Positions 1 through 11,400 of a stretch of 64,000 nt of DNA are shown here, piece by piece; position 1 is the stretch's first letter, and every line of letters starts with the position of its first letter. The stretch is from Lithobates sylvaticus (Eukaryota > Chordata > Amphibia > Anura > Ranidae), in contig CM053029.1 of NCBI GenBank assembly GCA_028564925.1, positions 39,126,253-39,190,252 on the forward strand, given 5' to 3'. The translations under genes were made by a program, and so were the position numbers. Below the pieces are notes generated by a model. The model was not told the origin of the DNA. It did not search any database and saw only the letters and a list, made by a program, of their open reading frames with translations.

Positions 1-343
1 GTCTTCTCGTCCAGCATCTTCTTCCACGGCGTCGGCTTCTTCTGTGTCGGGCCGCTCCGCGCAATGGGAGGCTCCCGCTGTGTGAGGCTTCGCTTCGTCT
101 GACAGGTCTTTCATAACGAAGGGCGGGGCCACCTGGTGACCCCGCCCCCCTCTGACGCATTGGGGACATCATGGGGACTTCCCTATGGCTTTCCCCATGA
201 CGTCAGAGGGGGGCGCCCTCGTTATAAAAGACCTGTCAGACGAAGCGAAGCCTCACACAGCGGGAGCCTCCCAGTGCGCGGAGCGGCCCGACACAGAAGA
301 AGAGATGCCGACGCCGTGGAAGAAGATGCTAGACGAGAAGACC
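1..343. repeat. GC-rich long palindrome
   Basis: Arm 1 (1-119) and arm 2 (220-343) are reverse complements at well over 90% by eye, with one short indel. The 100-bp spacer itself folds partly, because CGCCCCCCTCTGACG pairs with CGTCAGAGGGGGGCG. Arm 1 begins exactly at the window edge, so the palindrome probably extends to the left. Confidence 0.85.
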
Positions 344-1142
344 AGAGCAAGAAGAAGCGGATAAGGGTCTGGTGTGGATTTTGAGGGGGACCCCACGTCA
401 TTTTCTTTTTTTTTTTTGCGCGGGTATCACCTTAAAATCCATCCCAGACCTAAAGGGTCTGGTATGGATATTTAGGGGGAACCCCACATAATTTTTTTTT
501 TTTTTGACGCGGGGTTCCCCTTAATATCCATAGCAGACGTGAAGGGCCTGGTAATTGAATTTAGGGGAACCCCCACGCTTTTTTTTTATCAATGACTTTT
601 TTTTATCAATGACTTTCAATGAATGACTGTTCTCTGTATTACGGGTGCCGACAATTCATTATAGCCGTGAGTGATTTTAAATAGCTTTTTTTCCTGCAAA
701 AATTACACTTTGTGCAGGGACAGTTCTAAGCACGGGAAACATGCGCCCTTTTACAGGCATACTATACACACACCCCAGGTACGAAACTTAAAGGAATATT
801 ACACTTTTATTGTTTCACGTTAAGCATTATTAAAATCACTGCTCCCGAAAAAACAGCAGTTTTTAAAAGTTTTTTTTGCATTGATACATGTCCCCTGGGG
901 CAGGACCCGGGTCCCCAAACACTTTTTATGACAATAACTTTTTAAAAATCGATGACTTCAATGACTGTTCTCTGTATTATGGGGACGGGAGCCAACAATT
1001 TTTTATAGCCGTTCGGGTCCCCTTTGACTTCAATGGGGTTCGGGGGCAAGTTCGGGTCAAGTTCGGTCCCAAACCCGAACTTTTTTCCGAAGTTCGGCCG
1101 AACCTGCCAAACCCGCACATCCAGGTGTCCGCTCAACTCTAT
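1..1142 (-). repeat. hAT-like non-autonomous repeat, left part cut by window edge
   Basis: The right end reads CGCTCAACTCTA, the reverse complement of a TAGAGTTGAGCG terminus of the kind seen in frog hAT-like repeats. The body carries GGGTCTGGTATGGAT-type blocks with T-rich runs (361-590), and a stretch rich in GTTCGG and CCCGAAC words (1010-1140). The same blocks recur at 8520-8910, 21360-21600, 22951-24347 and 44403-44945, so this is a dispersed family. No transposase is visible. The next base starts a Tc1 remnant. The short open frames here are not supported as genes. Confidence 0.55.
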
Positions 1143-1826
1143 TCATAAGCCTGAAGAATAGAAAAGCCAGATTAGACTTTGCCAAAAAACATCTAAAAAA
1201 GCCAGACCAGTTCTGGAAAAAACATTCTTTGGACGGATAAAACTAAGATTAATCTGTACCAGAATGACGGGAAGAAAAAAGTGTGGAGAAGGCTTAGAAC
1301 AGCTCATGATCCAAAGCACACAACGTCATCTGTAAAACATGGTGGAGGCAATGTGATGGCATGGGCATACATATTTTCCAGTGGCACTGGGTCATTTGTG
1401 TTTATTGATGATGTGACAGAAGACAGAAACAGCCGGATGAATTCTGAAGTGTTTAGAGATATACTGTCAGCCCAGATTCAGCCAAATGCAGCAAAGTTGA
1501 TTGGACGGCGCTTCATAGTACAGATGGACAATGATCCAAAACACACTTCAAAAGCAACCCAGGAGCTTCTGAATGAAAAGAAGTAGAATATTCTGCAATG
1601 GCCAAATCAATCACCTAATCTCAATCCAATTGAGCATTTCACTTGCTGAAGGCAAGAAAGACCCACAAACAAAGAACAACTGAAGACAGCTGCAGTTAGA
1701 GCTTGACAAAGCATCAGAAAGGAGGAAACCCAGATTTTGGTAATGTCCATAGGTTCCAGACTTCAGGCAGTCATTGCCAGGAAAGGATTCTCAACAAAAT
1801 ATTAAAAATGAACATTTAAATTATGA
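1143..1826 (+). mobile_element. Tc1/mariner element, catalytic part, left piece
   Basis: An open frame at 1281-1586 matches Tc1-like transposase: VWRRLRTAHDPKH, then VKHGGGNVMAW, then MDNDPKHTSKATQE, the last holding a catalytic Asp. Upstream, in another frame, is coding-like sequence for FAKKHLKKPDQFW. A stop follows NEKK, after which decayed Tc1 coding sequence continues (NQSPNLNPIEH-like). The helix-turn-helix half and the 5' terminal repeat are missing, so the copy is dead. It continues at 4261 after a nested insertion. Confidence 0.8.
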
Positions 1827-4260
1827 TTAACCACTTCAAAACCGGCCAATAGCCGAAAAACGGCTACAGGGCGGTTGCTTAACTCTGGGAGGGCGTCATA
1901 TGACGTCCTCCCAGAATTGACCTCTTGTGCGCCCCCTAAGGCGCGCACTCGAGAACATCCGTGAACGCCGGGTCCAGAGGACCCGGCGGATCACGGATCA
2001 CGGTAAACGGCCGCTCATCGCGGCCGTTTACCACGTGATCGCGCCGTCAAATGACGGCGCGATCACATGTAAGCAAACCGGCGTCATTTGATGACGCCGG
2101 TTCCTATACCCTCCTCTCTCTGTACCGATCGGTACAGTGTGAGAGGAGAGGGGGAGGGATCAGTGGCAGCAGTGCTGTGGGCGGGATCTGTAGTGCCCAC
2201 AGCCTGCTCTGCAGTCACCACCGATCCATCCATGCTCAGCCATCCCTCCATACCCTGCAATACACAGCAATAGCCTGCAGTGTATTGCAGGGTATGGAGG
2301 GATGGCTGAGCATGGATGGATGTATACCCTGCCATACTCTGCCATACCCTGCCATACTCTGCCATACCCTGCCATACCCTGCCATACCCTGCCATACTCT
2401 GCCATACCCTGCCATACTCTGCCATACCCTGCCATACCCTGCCATACCCTGCCATACCCTGCCATACTCTGCCATACTCTGCCATACCCTGGCATACCCT
2501 GCCATACTCTGCCATACCCTGCCATACTCTGCCATACCCTGCCATACCCTGCCATACCCTGCCATACTCTGCCATAACCTGCGATACCCTGCCATAACCC
2601 TGCGATACTCTGCCATACCCTGCGATACTCTGCCATACCATGCAATACCCTGCAATATTCTGCGATGCAATGCTCGCTACGATCGAAGCCAGGATCGTTT
2701 TTTTATTTTATTTCAGGCTTTTAGCCTAGAGGTGAGATGTGGGGTCTTATTGACCCCATATCTCACTGTAAAGAGGACCTGTCATGCCATTACAAGGTAT
2801 GTTTACATTCCTTGTAATAGGAATAAAAGTGATCAAAAAAATTTTTTGGGGGAAAAAGTGTCAAACTAAAATAAATAAAGTAAAATGAACAATAAAAAAA
2901 AAAAAAAAAATTTTTAAAGCGCCCCTGTCCCCGTATGCTCGCATGCAGAAGCGAACGCATACGTAAGTCCCGCCCACATATGAAAACGGTGTTCAAACCA
3001 CACATGTGAGGTATCGCTGCGAACGTTGGAGCGAGAACAATAATTTTGGCCCTAGAACTCCTCTGTAACTCAAAACATGTAACCAGTAAAAAAATTTCAA
3101 GCGCTGCCTATGGGGAGTAAGTAGCGAAGTTTGGCGCCATTCCACGAGTGTCTGTGACATGTTAGGTATCTATTTACTCGGTGTAACTTCATCTTTCACA
3201 TTATGCAAAAACATTGGGCTAAATTTGCAGTTTTGTTTTTTGTAAAGCACAAAACTTTTTTTTCCCAAAAAAACGCGTTCGAAAAATTGCTGCGCAAGTA
3301 CCGTTCTAGATAAAAATTTGCAACGACCGCCATTGTATTCTCTAGGGTCTTTGCTAAAAAAAAATATATATATATATATAATGTTTTGGGGTTCTATGTA
3401 ATTTTCTAGCAAATAAATGATGATTTTTACATGTAGGAGAGAAATGTCAGAATTGTCCTGGGTGCTCCAGAACACCTGATGGCGCTCCCTGCATGTTGGG
3501 CCTCTGTATGTGGCCACGCTGTGTAAAAGTCCCACACATGTGGTATCGCCATACTCGGGAGTAATAGCAGAATGTGTTTTGGGGTGTAATTTGTGCTATG
3601 CATATGCTGTGTGTGAGAAATAACCTGCTAATATGACAATTTTGTGAAAAAAAAAAAGATAAAAAAATCTTGATTTTGCTAAGAATTGTGGGAAAAAATT
3701 ACAAATTTAAAAAACTCATCATGCCTCTTTCCAAATACCTTGGAATGTATTCTTTCCAAAAAGGGGTCATTTGGGGGGTGTTTGTTCTTTTATGGCATGT
3801 TAGGGTCTCAAGAAATGAGATAGGCCGTCAGTACTTCAGGTGTGATCAATTTTCAGATATTGGCACCATAGCTTGTGGACTCTATAACTTTCACAAAGAC
3901 CAAATAATATACCCCAATTTGTACTTATTTTTACCAAAGATATGTAGAAGTATAAATTTTGGCCAAAATTTATCAAGAAAAATTACAAATTTGCTAAATT
4001 TTATAACAGAAACAAAGAAAAATTCATTTTTTTACAGAATTTTCAGTCTTTTTTCTTTTATAGCGCAAAAAATAAAAAACCCAACGGTGATTAAATACCA
4101 CCAAAAGAAAGCTCTATTTGTGTGAAAAAAAGGACAAACATTTCATATGGGTACAGTGTTGTATGACTGAGTAATTGTCATTCAAAATATGAGAGCACCG
4201 AAAGCTGAAAATTGGTCTGGTTATTAAGGGTGTTTAAGTGCCCAGTGGTCAAGTGGTTAA
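1827..4260 (+). mobile_element. TTAA-flanked piggyBac-like non-autonomous element, 2.4 kb
   Basis: TTAA lies at both ends (1827-1830 and 4257-4260). The inner ends are CCACTT on the left and AAGTGG on the right, giving short inverted termini. It interrupts the Tc1 remnant at 1143-4511, so it is the younger insertion. The body has a GC-rich left third with internal palindromes, a minisatellite, and the AT-rich core shared by all family members in this window (about 3940-4130). The open frame at 3670-4125 is repeat sequence that recurs in other copies and is not judged a gene. No transposase is present, so it would have depended on enzyme supplied in trans. Confidence 0.75.
2318..2660. repeat. 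10-bp minisatellite inside a TTAA element
   Basis: About 33 tandem copies of a 10-bp unit alternating CCTGCCATAC and TCTGCCATAC, decaying to CTGCGATAC variants on the right. Because the unit has no stop in several frames it creates long false open frames on both strands (2051-2869 plus, 2084-2670 minus). Confidence 0.95.
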
Positions 4261-4511
4261 CTTAATTTGTCCAATTACATTTGAGCCCCTTAAAATGAGG
4301 GTGTGGGTGGGGGGCAGGGATGCTGTGTATAAAAATGGTTACATTTCCTAAAAATTTGTACTTGATATTTATGTACAACCCCTCAAATTAAAGCTGAAAG
4401 TCTGCACTTTAAATTCATTTGGATTGTTTTGTTTTAATTTTATTCTGGGGGCATTCAGAGCCAAAAGTATGAAAATTGTGCCTGTGTCCAAATATATATT
4501 GACCTAACTGT
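4261..4511 (+). mobile_element. Tc1/mariner element, right piece and terminus
   Basis: Continuation of the Tc1 remnant split by the TTAA element. It ends in the typical right terminus GTGTCCAAATATATATTGAC followed by CTAACTGTA. A short inverted copy of the terminus (GTCAATATATA) follows at about 4550, giving an AT-rich hairpin at 4495-4562. Confidence 0.7.
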
Positions 4512-4562
4512 ATATATAGATATATATATATCTATACAGTATATTCAGTAAGGTCAATATAT

Positions 4563-5277
4563 AACGGCAAGGGTATGAGGTTCTTTCAAAGTGATGTCAC
4601 CGACTGCTCCTCGCTAGAATATCTCCTAACCGTGCATGTTTAGGAGATATTAATTTTTCCTACAGGTAAGCTTTATTATAGGTAAAAACCACAAAGTGGA
4701 GTTTACTACAGCTTTAATATCACCTCTTACCCCACTTATACTTACCGGAGTTCTCACTCGATCCAGTGCTGTGCCCGTCTGTAGTGGCTATCCCTGCTCT
4801 CACAGGCTTTGCCAAGGCAGCGGGAACCATTGGCTTCCGCTGCCGTCAGTCAAATCCTGTGAGCTGGGAGAGCCATGCTATCTGTGTCTATAGATGCAGG
4901 CAGCGTGGCTTGGAATAGAGCCCCCATAGGCTTCCTATGGCGGCACACCTAGAAGAGGAGGAGCCAGGAACTCCGGTGGGCTACCCAAGAAAAGGAGAAT
5001 AGGGCCGCCCTGTGTAGAAACCATTGCAGAGAGTAGGTAAGTATAACACGTTTGTTATTTTAATAGAAAAAAAAAAAGACTTTACAAACGCTTGAAGGAA
5101 GAGTACAATCCTGAAGCTTGCTCTCTTGAAAAAGATCTCAGCACACATGGCCGATCTCACAGGGCTGCTTCAACAAGTTCACTTTCAAATATACACTCAC
5201 AAAACAGGGAGCGGAACCTGAAAGTTTGATGACTGTATCTCCCAGGATTTATTATCTTATTTTAACCTTCTGTTTAG
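4563..5277. other. Intron sequence upstream of copy-1 exon 3
   Basis: No gene or clear mobile element is seen. The last 70 bases resemble the sequence before the matching exon of copy 2 (52420-52494), including a shared CTCCCAGGATTTA word and a pyrimidine-rich acceptor ending TTTAG. Confidence 0.5.
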
Positions 5278-5419
5278 GAGAAACTTCCAGACGTGTTGCA
5301 ATGCCTCCTACTCAATGATTGTGACACAGGAGAACACTGCGATGGGTCATACCATTCAATACGAGGCAGAAAAACAAACCAAAAATGTCACTGAGAGTCT
5401 TTACAATCTCTTTCCAAAG
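5278..5419 (+). CDS. Sialyltransferase copy 1, exon 3 (stem)
   Basis: 142 bp, entered with two bases carried over from the previous exon. The acceptor is CTGTTTAG and the donor is AAG|GTGAGT. It encodes [15 protein letters not shown] and continues to LYNLFPK. It holds an N-glycosylation sequon (NAS) and a second (NVT). The twin exon in copy 2 is 52495-52636, the same length and phase. Confidence 0.92.
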
Positions 5420-8400
5420 GTGAGTGTGGGAGGGAAATTTCATTAATTTATATTTGATTTTACACACAGTTTTCACAGCTGCTACATCGCCTTAAAAAAG
5501 TATTCATACTTCTTGAAATTTTCCACATTTTGTCATGCTACTTTTGTCATGACGAGCCTCTGGTTTATAGACCAGTTACATCCTAAACATTGAGCCATTC
5601 ATCAAATTGTCCATCCAGAGCCTCTGGTTTATAGATCAGATACATCCTAAATATAGAGCCATTTATCCAACTGTCCATCCAGAGCCTCTGGTTTATAATC
5701 CAGATGCATCCTAAATATAGAGCAATTTATCGAACTGTCTGTCCATAGTTTCTGGTGTATAGACCAGATACATCCTAAATATAGAGCCATTTATCCAACT
5801 GTCCATCCAGAGCTATTGTGCACTTGGCCTCCTATGTGTGCACTAAACCTTTATTGGTATAGGAGCTCTAGATATTTCACAGTAATACAGCATAGTGAAT
5901 TTTATACCAATGTCTTATGTTGTTAGGCAGGGTCACGGGACTGGCTCATTATGGAAAGTGTCTGAAGGACCAAGCCACAGCTTTAGGGGGGTGGTGGGGG
6001 GGAATAGTGCAAACCTATTGAAACTACCCGCATCACTTCTGCATGTTGTGCTGGACTCTGACAAACCCCTCTAAGAAGTATGAGCTCCTCTCTCCAAAGT
6101 TTTCTGTATTGTTTGCAACTTTAAGGAATGCTCTTTTATAATTGGGATGACCAAAGCATGTAAATGTTTAAATCATCTGCTTTTACTAAACAGATAAAAC
6201 GTTTTTCTGCTTTGGACTCTTCCTTCTCCTAACCTCAAGATGGGGATGTCCTCTGGAAACAAATAGTGCTGGGTGAATCTGCTACTGGGGTCCATTTCCA
6301 TGAGGCCTAAAACAGGTATGGGATGAGCTACTTGGACGGTGCTGGTTAGACCACGCTGGGAGCCTACCCGGGTGTGTTTGAGCACTGACAGGGTCCAAGG
6401 GGTACTTTAGGTAGGTTGCCATTTCCAACGTGCCACGGTTGGTCTGGGAGACCATCCTGTATGAACAGGAATGGGTTACTTGTAGGCAGGTGCAGTCTAC
6501 TTTCTCCATTGCAGAGGGCACTCAACCACAGGAGCAGTGCAGGCGGAGAGGAAGTCAAGAGGAACGTGGTTCCTCTATGGTTTCCTCGGTCAATGAGTGC
6601 AGTCTGTACTTCCCACTGCAGGTGGCGCTCGACTGAATCGGCGAGGCAGAAGGGGAAGGACGTCTATGACTTCCTGTGATCACAGGAAACAGCTGCCTGA
6701 TTGGACGCTGACACCCCATGTGACTCTAGCAGCCATCTTGGGTCAGGCAGAGCCTATTTAAGAACTTGGCTCCCAGGCTTGGCGTGCATTTCACATGTGG
6801 GTAGTATAGGGACAGGTCATCTGTCTGATAGGGACAGTGATTAGTTGCATGGAGAGGTTCCAGACGAGTGGGGAAACAGTAGGGACATGCCATCCTTCCT
6901 GGAAACCTCCCTATTTTGATGCAATCCCCCATCAAAATAGATGCTGTTGGCACATCTGAGACCTTCTCTGTTGTACACCGCTGTTATATGCTATGAGTGT
7001 TCCCGGTCGGGCCATCCCGCCGGGTTGTGATGAATTAATGGATTCTGCATTAATACAAGTTCTGTTCTCTGCAACCGGTCTCTGTGTGTTTACTGCCGCC
7101 ATACCATGCTGCACCACCCCACATACAAAGTGTATGTGCTCCCCCACCACATGGTTAGCTGTGAAGGACAAGCAGCCCAGCACGTGGCTCCTATTACATT
7201 ACAATGTCTCTCTCATTGCAGAAGTCTCCTTTCCAGAAAGAAATCAGAAGCTGTGCGGTGGTGGGTAATGGGGGAATTTTAAACAACAGCTTTTGTGGCA
7301 ATGAGATTGACCAGGCTGACTTTGTGTTCAGGTAAGGCTATAGTTGCGGAAGAAACCAGAGATGCGGTTGCTAGTTGAGTAATTTACTGTTTCCCCCAAA
7401 TCAGTGCTCATCTCTTTCCCTTTTTTTTCTTTTTAGGTTAAATTTACCTCCATTGAATTGGACGAATGATGTGGGGACAAAGACCGATCTGGTCACCGCA
7501 AACCCGAGCATCCTAATTGATAAGTATGCGTCGGTGTCTTCCTAATATGAAACAAATTGAAGTATAGACAATGGTGGGACTTACCAGCATGCGGAAATGT
7601 GCTCCGGTTTTTAAAATGAATATAATCTTATGCAAAAAAAAATGCCAAATTAATAAACTTAGCGCTAAGAAATTGTTAATTTGTAGTGCAGGGATATATA
7701 CAGGGCCGTCTTTAACACAGGGCAAACTGGGCAGCTGCCCAGGCCCCCCGTCATTGTTTTAGGCCCAAAGCAGCTGCCCCCCTAAGCCCGCTCTGCCTGC
7801 AAATTGGGAGCCCCATCGAGGCAGCAAAATGATCACTTTAGTCCACTCCACACAAGCAACAGCCGACATAAGCTCGCTGTGCTTAGGGTTGCCACCTTTT
7901 CTTCAAGTCAAACCCAAACACTTATGCAGCGCACAGCAATTTTTTTTAGTATAAACTATACATATATTTTGCTATTAAATAAGATGTATAATCATATAAA
8001 GTTAATAACAAAAGTCCCCCTTTAGATCAGAGTCCACAGAGTTCCACTTTTACATCTGAACTCGTAGAGTTTCCTTTCACTATAAGTGGGGACTTTGCAG
8101 ACTCTGATGTAAGGGAGAACTCTGGGGCCTCCAACATTAGGGATGATCTGGGAACCCTGATTTAAGGGGGAACACTGAGAACTCTGATGTACGGACAAGC
8201 GGATGACAAGTGGGAAAACAGATAACAGCTGTTATATACAAGGGGGAGGGGTCTGCAGGGTGACATCATTGACCCTATAATGACATGTCTCTATATGGTC
8301 AAAGGTGTCACCCAGGAGATCCCACCCCTTGTATGTAACAGCTGTCAAACTGCTATTCAGTGGGAGGCAAGCAAACGGATAAGATTTGTCTCAGCGGCTA

Positions 8401-11400
8401 CAAGGATCTACATCAATGGGTGATATTATTGGTGATGGATGAACATTTTTGGGGTTTTTATTTTTACTTGTCAAAAATTGTCTTTGTGGCTTTTTTTTTT
8501 TTTTTTTACTGTATACATTTTTTTGTGAATGGGTAGGGGTATTATGTACCCATACTCATTCAGATGGGGGCAGTATCTAGGTGCCCCCTTATTGTTAAAG
8601 TGTGCTTCCAGATTCCCCCTGTTTGCAGACCCCCACAACCACCGGGCTAGGGTTGTGGGGAAGAGGCCCCTGTCCTTTATCAACATGGGAACAAGATACT
8701 TGTGTGGCCCGGTATGTGTGGCCTGGTATGGTTCAGAGGGGCACATGCTCACCCCTCCTCCTCTCCTGGCAAGCCAGGCTGCTTGCTCAGATTAAGTGTC
8801 TTGAAATTTAGGGGATCATTTTTTTTGTTTTTGCATGTGGCACCTCTTAAAATGGATACCAGGCCTAAAGGGCTTAGTGTGAATTGGGGGGAACCCCATG
8901 CTATTTTGTTTATACTATTCAGCCCCTTTGCTTACATTTCTAGGAAATTCCTTGCCATGTAAGTGAATTGGGCAAGGGACGCCATTGGTTGTTAAGGTGC
9001 CTGCACCTCCTAGTGTCCTTAAAGTAAATACTATAGGCTAAACTTTTTTCTGATTTTGGACAGAGTAAGAGAGGGTTATAACTACTGTCAGGCTTTTTTG
9101 CCCTCTGTGCTCCTTTGGAGGGATTTCTCTTCACTTCCTATCCCATAGGACATTGAGAGGGAATACGGCTGGCCTGGGGATAAGTGACGGGTATCTGAGA
9201 CCATAGTTGGGCATATCTGTTTACTACTTCCCATCAAGAAGTTAATACCAAAGCTTGGTTGACCTTGACTGCTGAGGCGCAATGGGCCTAGGACCCAATT
9301 AATGTAGCACAATGGGATCAAATCCCCCACCACCCTTGCCCTTTTACCCCATTAAATAAGACACTTACAACCATTAGGTTGGAAAAGGCAAGGCAACAGC
9401 TTTATTAAATTCCAACACCTAACATATGAACACATTTAACCAGTGCCAGTCACAGTCATACTGTGTGCACTCAATTCCAAAAGGGGGAAGTGGGGCCTGT
9501 CCTTACCATAAGTGCTGGACAGACAGCCTACTTCCAATTTTTCATCAAGGGCATAGCCCATTACAGCAACTTTAAATGCTGGCAAGGTCAAGAAACCGCA
9601 GCAAGCTGTGACATACCATAACAGAGGAAAAAAGGGGCGGGGGGGTGGGCAGCTCTTCCATCCGACTCTTCCAAAAGACCCAGAATTCCCTGGGGCACAC
9701 GTTCCCTGAGCTCAGGCCCATCCCATCCCCCATGTTTCAACCAATCATTTCCCTTGTCCGGCAACTGGCCATGCCCCCATCAGTCAAGGCTCTCTTTCCC
9801 TAGGGAGGGGGCTCAAGAGGCCTTCATTCTAGCAACAGAAGGTCCATAATCCAGTAAGCTTCCCTGTTAACTGAGGTGGTGGGTGTCACTTAAGGAGCTC
9901 CCATTTATGTTGGTGTCGGAACTTTAAAGATCATTTTTGCTGATGATGATCTTTTTCACTATTTTGCTTCACGTGGACTTTCTACACTTTACTACAAAAA
10001 ATACTTCACCATTCAATTAATGGTTATTGAATTGTTTATATCACATTTCCAACTAGCGCAGCTTTTTTGGACATGATCGTTGAGAGGGAATCCCTGGTTG
10101 TCTCCATTGGAAGGTTCCCCCGTTTATTCCTGTTCTGGGGACAACACAAATTTTTCGATTTTCTTTTGCTTTTACTTTCAATGATAACAGTAAACATGAC
10201 AAATTGAGATGGAGAATCTTCCTAACGGGGGCACAGACAGCAATAAAAACCTGACAGGGGATCTAATCTCTCTCCAATCTATCCAACACCAAAGCAATAA
10301 GTTTTGCCTTTAGCTATAATTTAACAAGTAAGTACTAAGGAAGTAATACTGCTATTATACATGACGTTCAGTTCGTGCCAAACAGGTTCCAACACATGAA
10401 CAGCCAAAGTTTGATCCAAACTTGTGTTCAGACTAAACCTTGAGCTCATCCCTATTCTTCAACAACTGTCCCTCTTTAGAGCAAAATGTTACATATCCAT
10501 TGTTATTACATAATCAAAACCTGCTAAAATGTAAAATGCTGAAATGTGTGAGCTTTCCTGAGTCTCCTGCCCGGCCGCCGCTGTCATCCTCACAGCAGGC
10601 GGGGGGCGGGAGGTGCTGCAGATCGGGACAAAAAGCGGAAGTCTTTTCAAATTACCAAGCGGGTAATCACCCGCTTGTTAACATAGTAAGTTGTGCCGCT
10701 TCTGCCCTCCGTCCAGACCTGTAGCTCCTCCCACCCCTTACCCTTTGAGGATCACATGCGAGGCCGGGCAGGAGACTCGGGAGAGGACACACTTCTGATA
10801 AGTGAATAAAAATAGGGTTACTTAAGCGCTAGTGAGGATTAAAATTAGAGGACCATTAATGTTTTAAAATGGCCAAATGATACAGCTGCAAACCCATAAA
10901 AAAGTGTTCCCACACTTGAGTGATATGTTAAAAGTACACAAATAAATGTGTGATGGGTGCGCTTATATCAACCTTACAACAGGATTTGATAGACCTGTGT
11001 GACACTTGAATTATATGGTATATAAACCGTGAACGTGATGTGTATAAAACCGTGTAATGCGGTGATTTAAAATTTGTATTTAGACCCCAAACAGGTAATG
11101 TTTAAACAAGGGGTTAAATAGTTGACAAGAATCTGTCAAATTGCTTCTGTGAAAAAGGGGTTAAATAATTGACATCAATCTGTCAAATTGCTTCTGTGAA
11201 TTGTGGAACATCCTTTGGTGATTAGCCTTGATTAATTGAATGATTGAATGAGTGGGGCACTTAAAAGATAGCTATTAGTAGATATCAGTTTCCTATTATA
11301 CAATATGTAGCTAATGCCAATAAATAAACAAACACAATTTGATTAGGTTTAAAATAATAAACGCTGTATTGGTTACAGCCGCCAATACTAAAATTATTGA

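Noticed and set aside
2318-2660. CRISPR-like regular repeats
   Set aside because: Units are contiguous with no unique spacers, and the genome is eukaryotic.
2051-2869. Long frames on both strands over the TGCCATACCC array
   Set aside because: They are translations of a 10-bp repeat that happens to lack stops; overlapping frames exist on both strands.
3670-4125. 151-codon frame that might be a small membrane protein
   Set aside because: It lies in the AT-rich core of a TTAA element, and the same sequence recurs elsewhere with stops.
6370-7180. A complete retroviral LTR
   Set aside because: A TATA-like box is present, but no paired ends, target duplication or internal region could be found; kept only as a low-confidence note.
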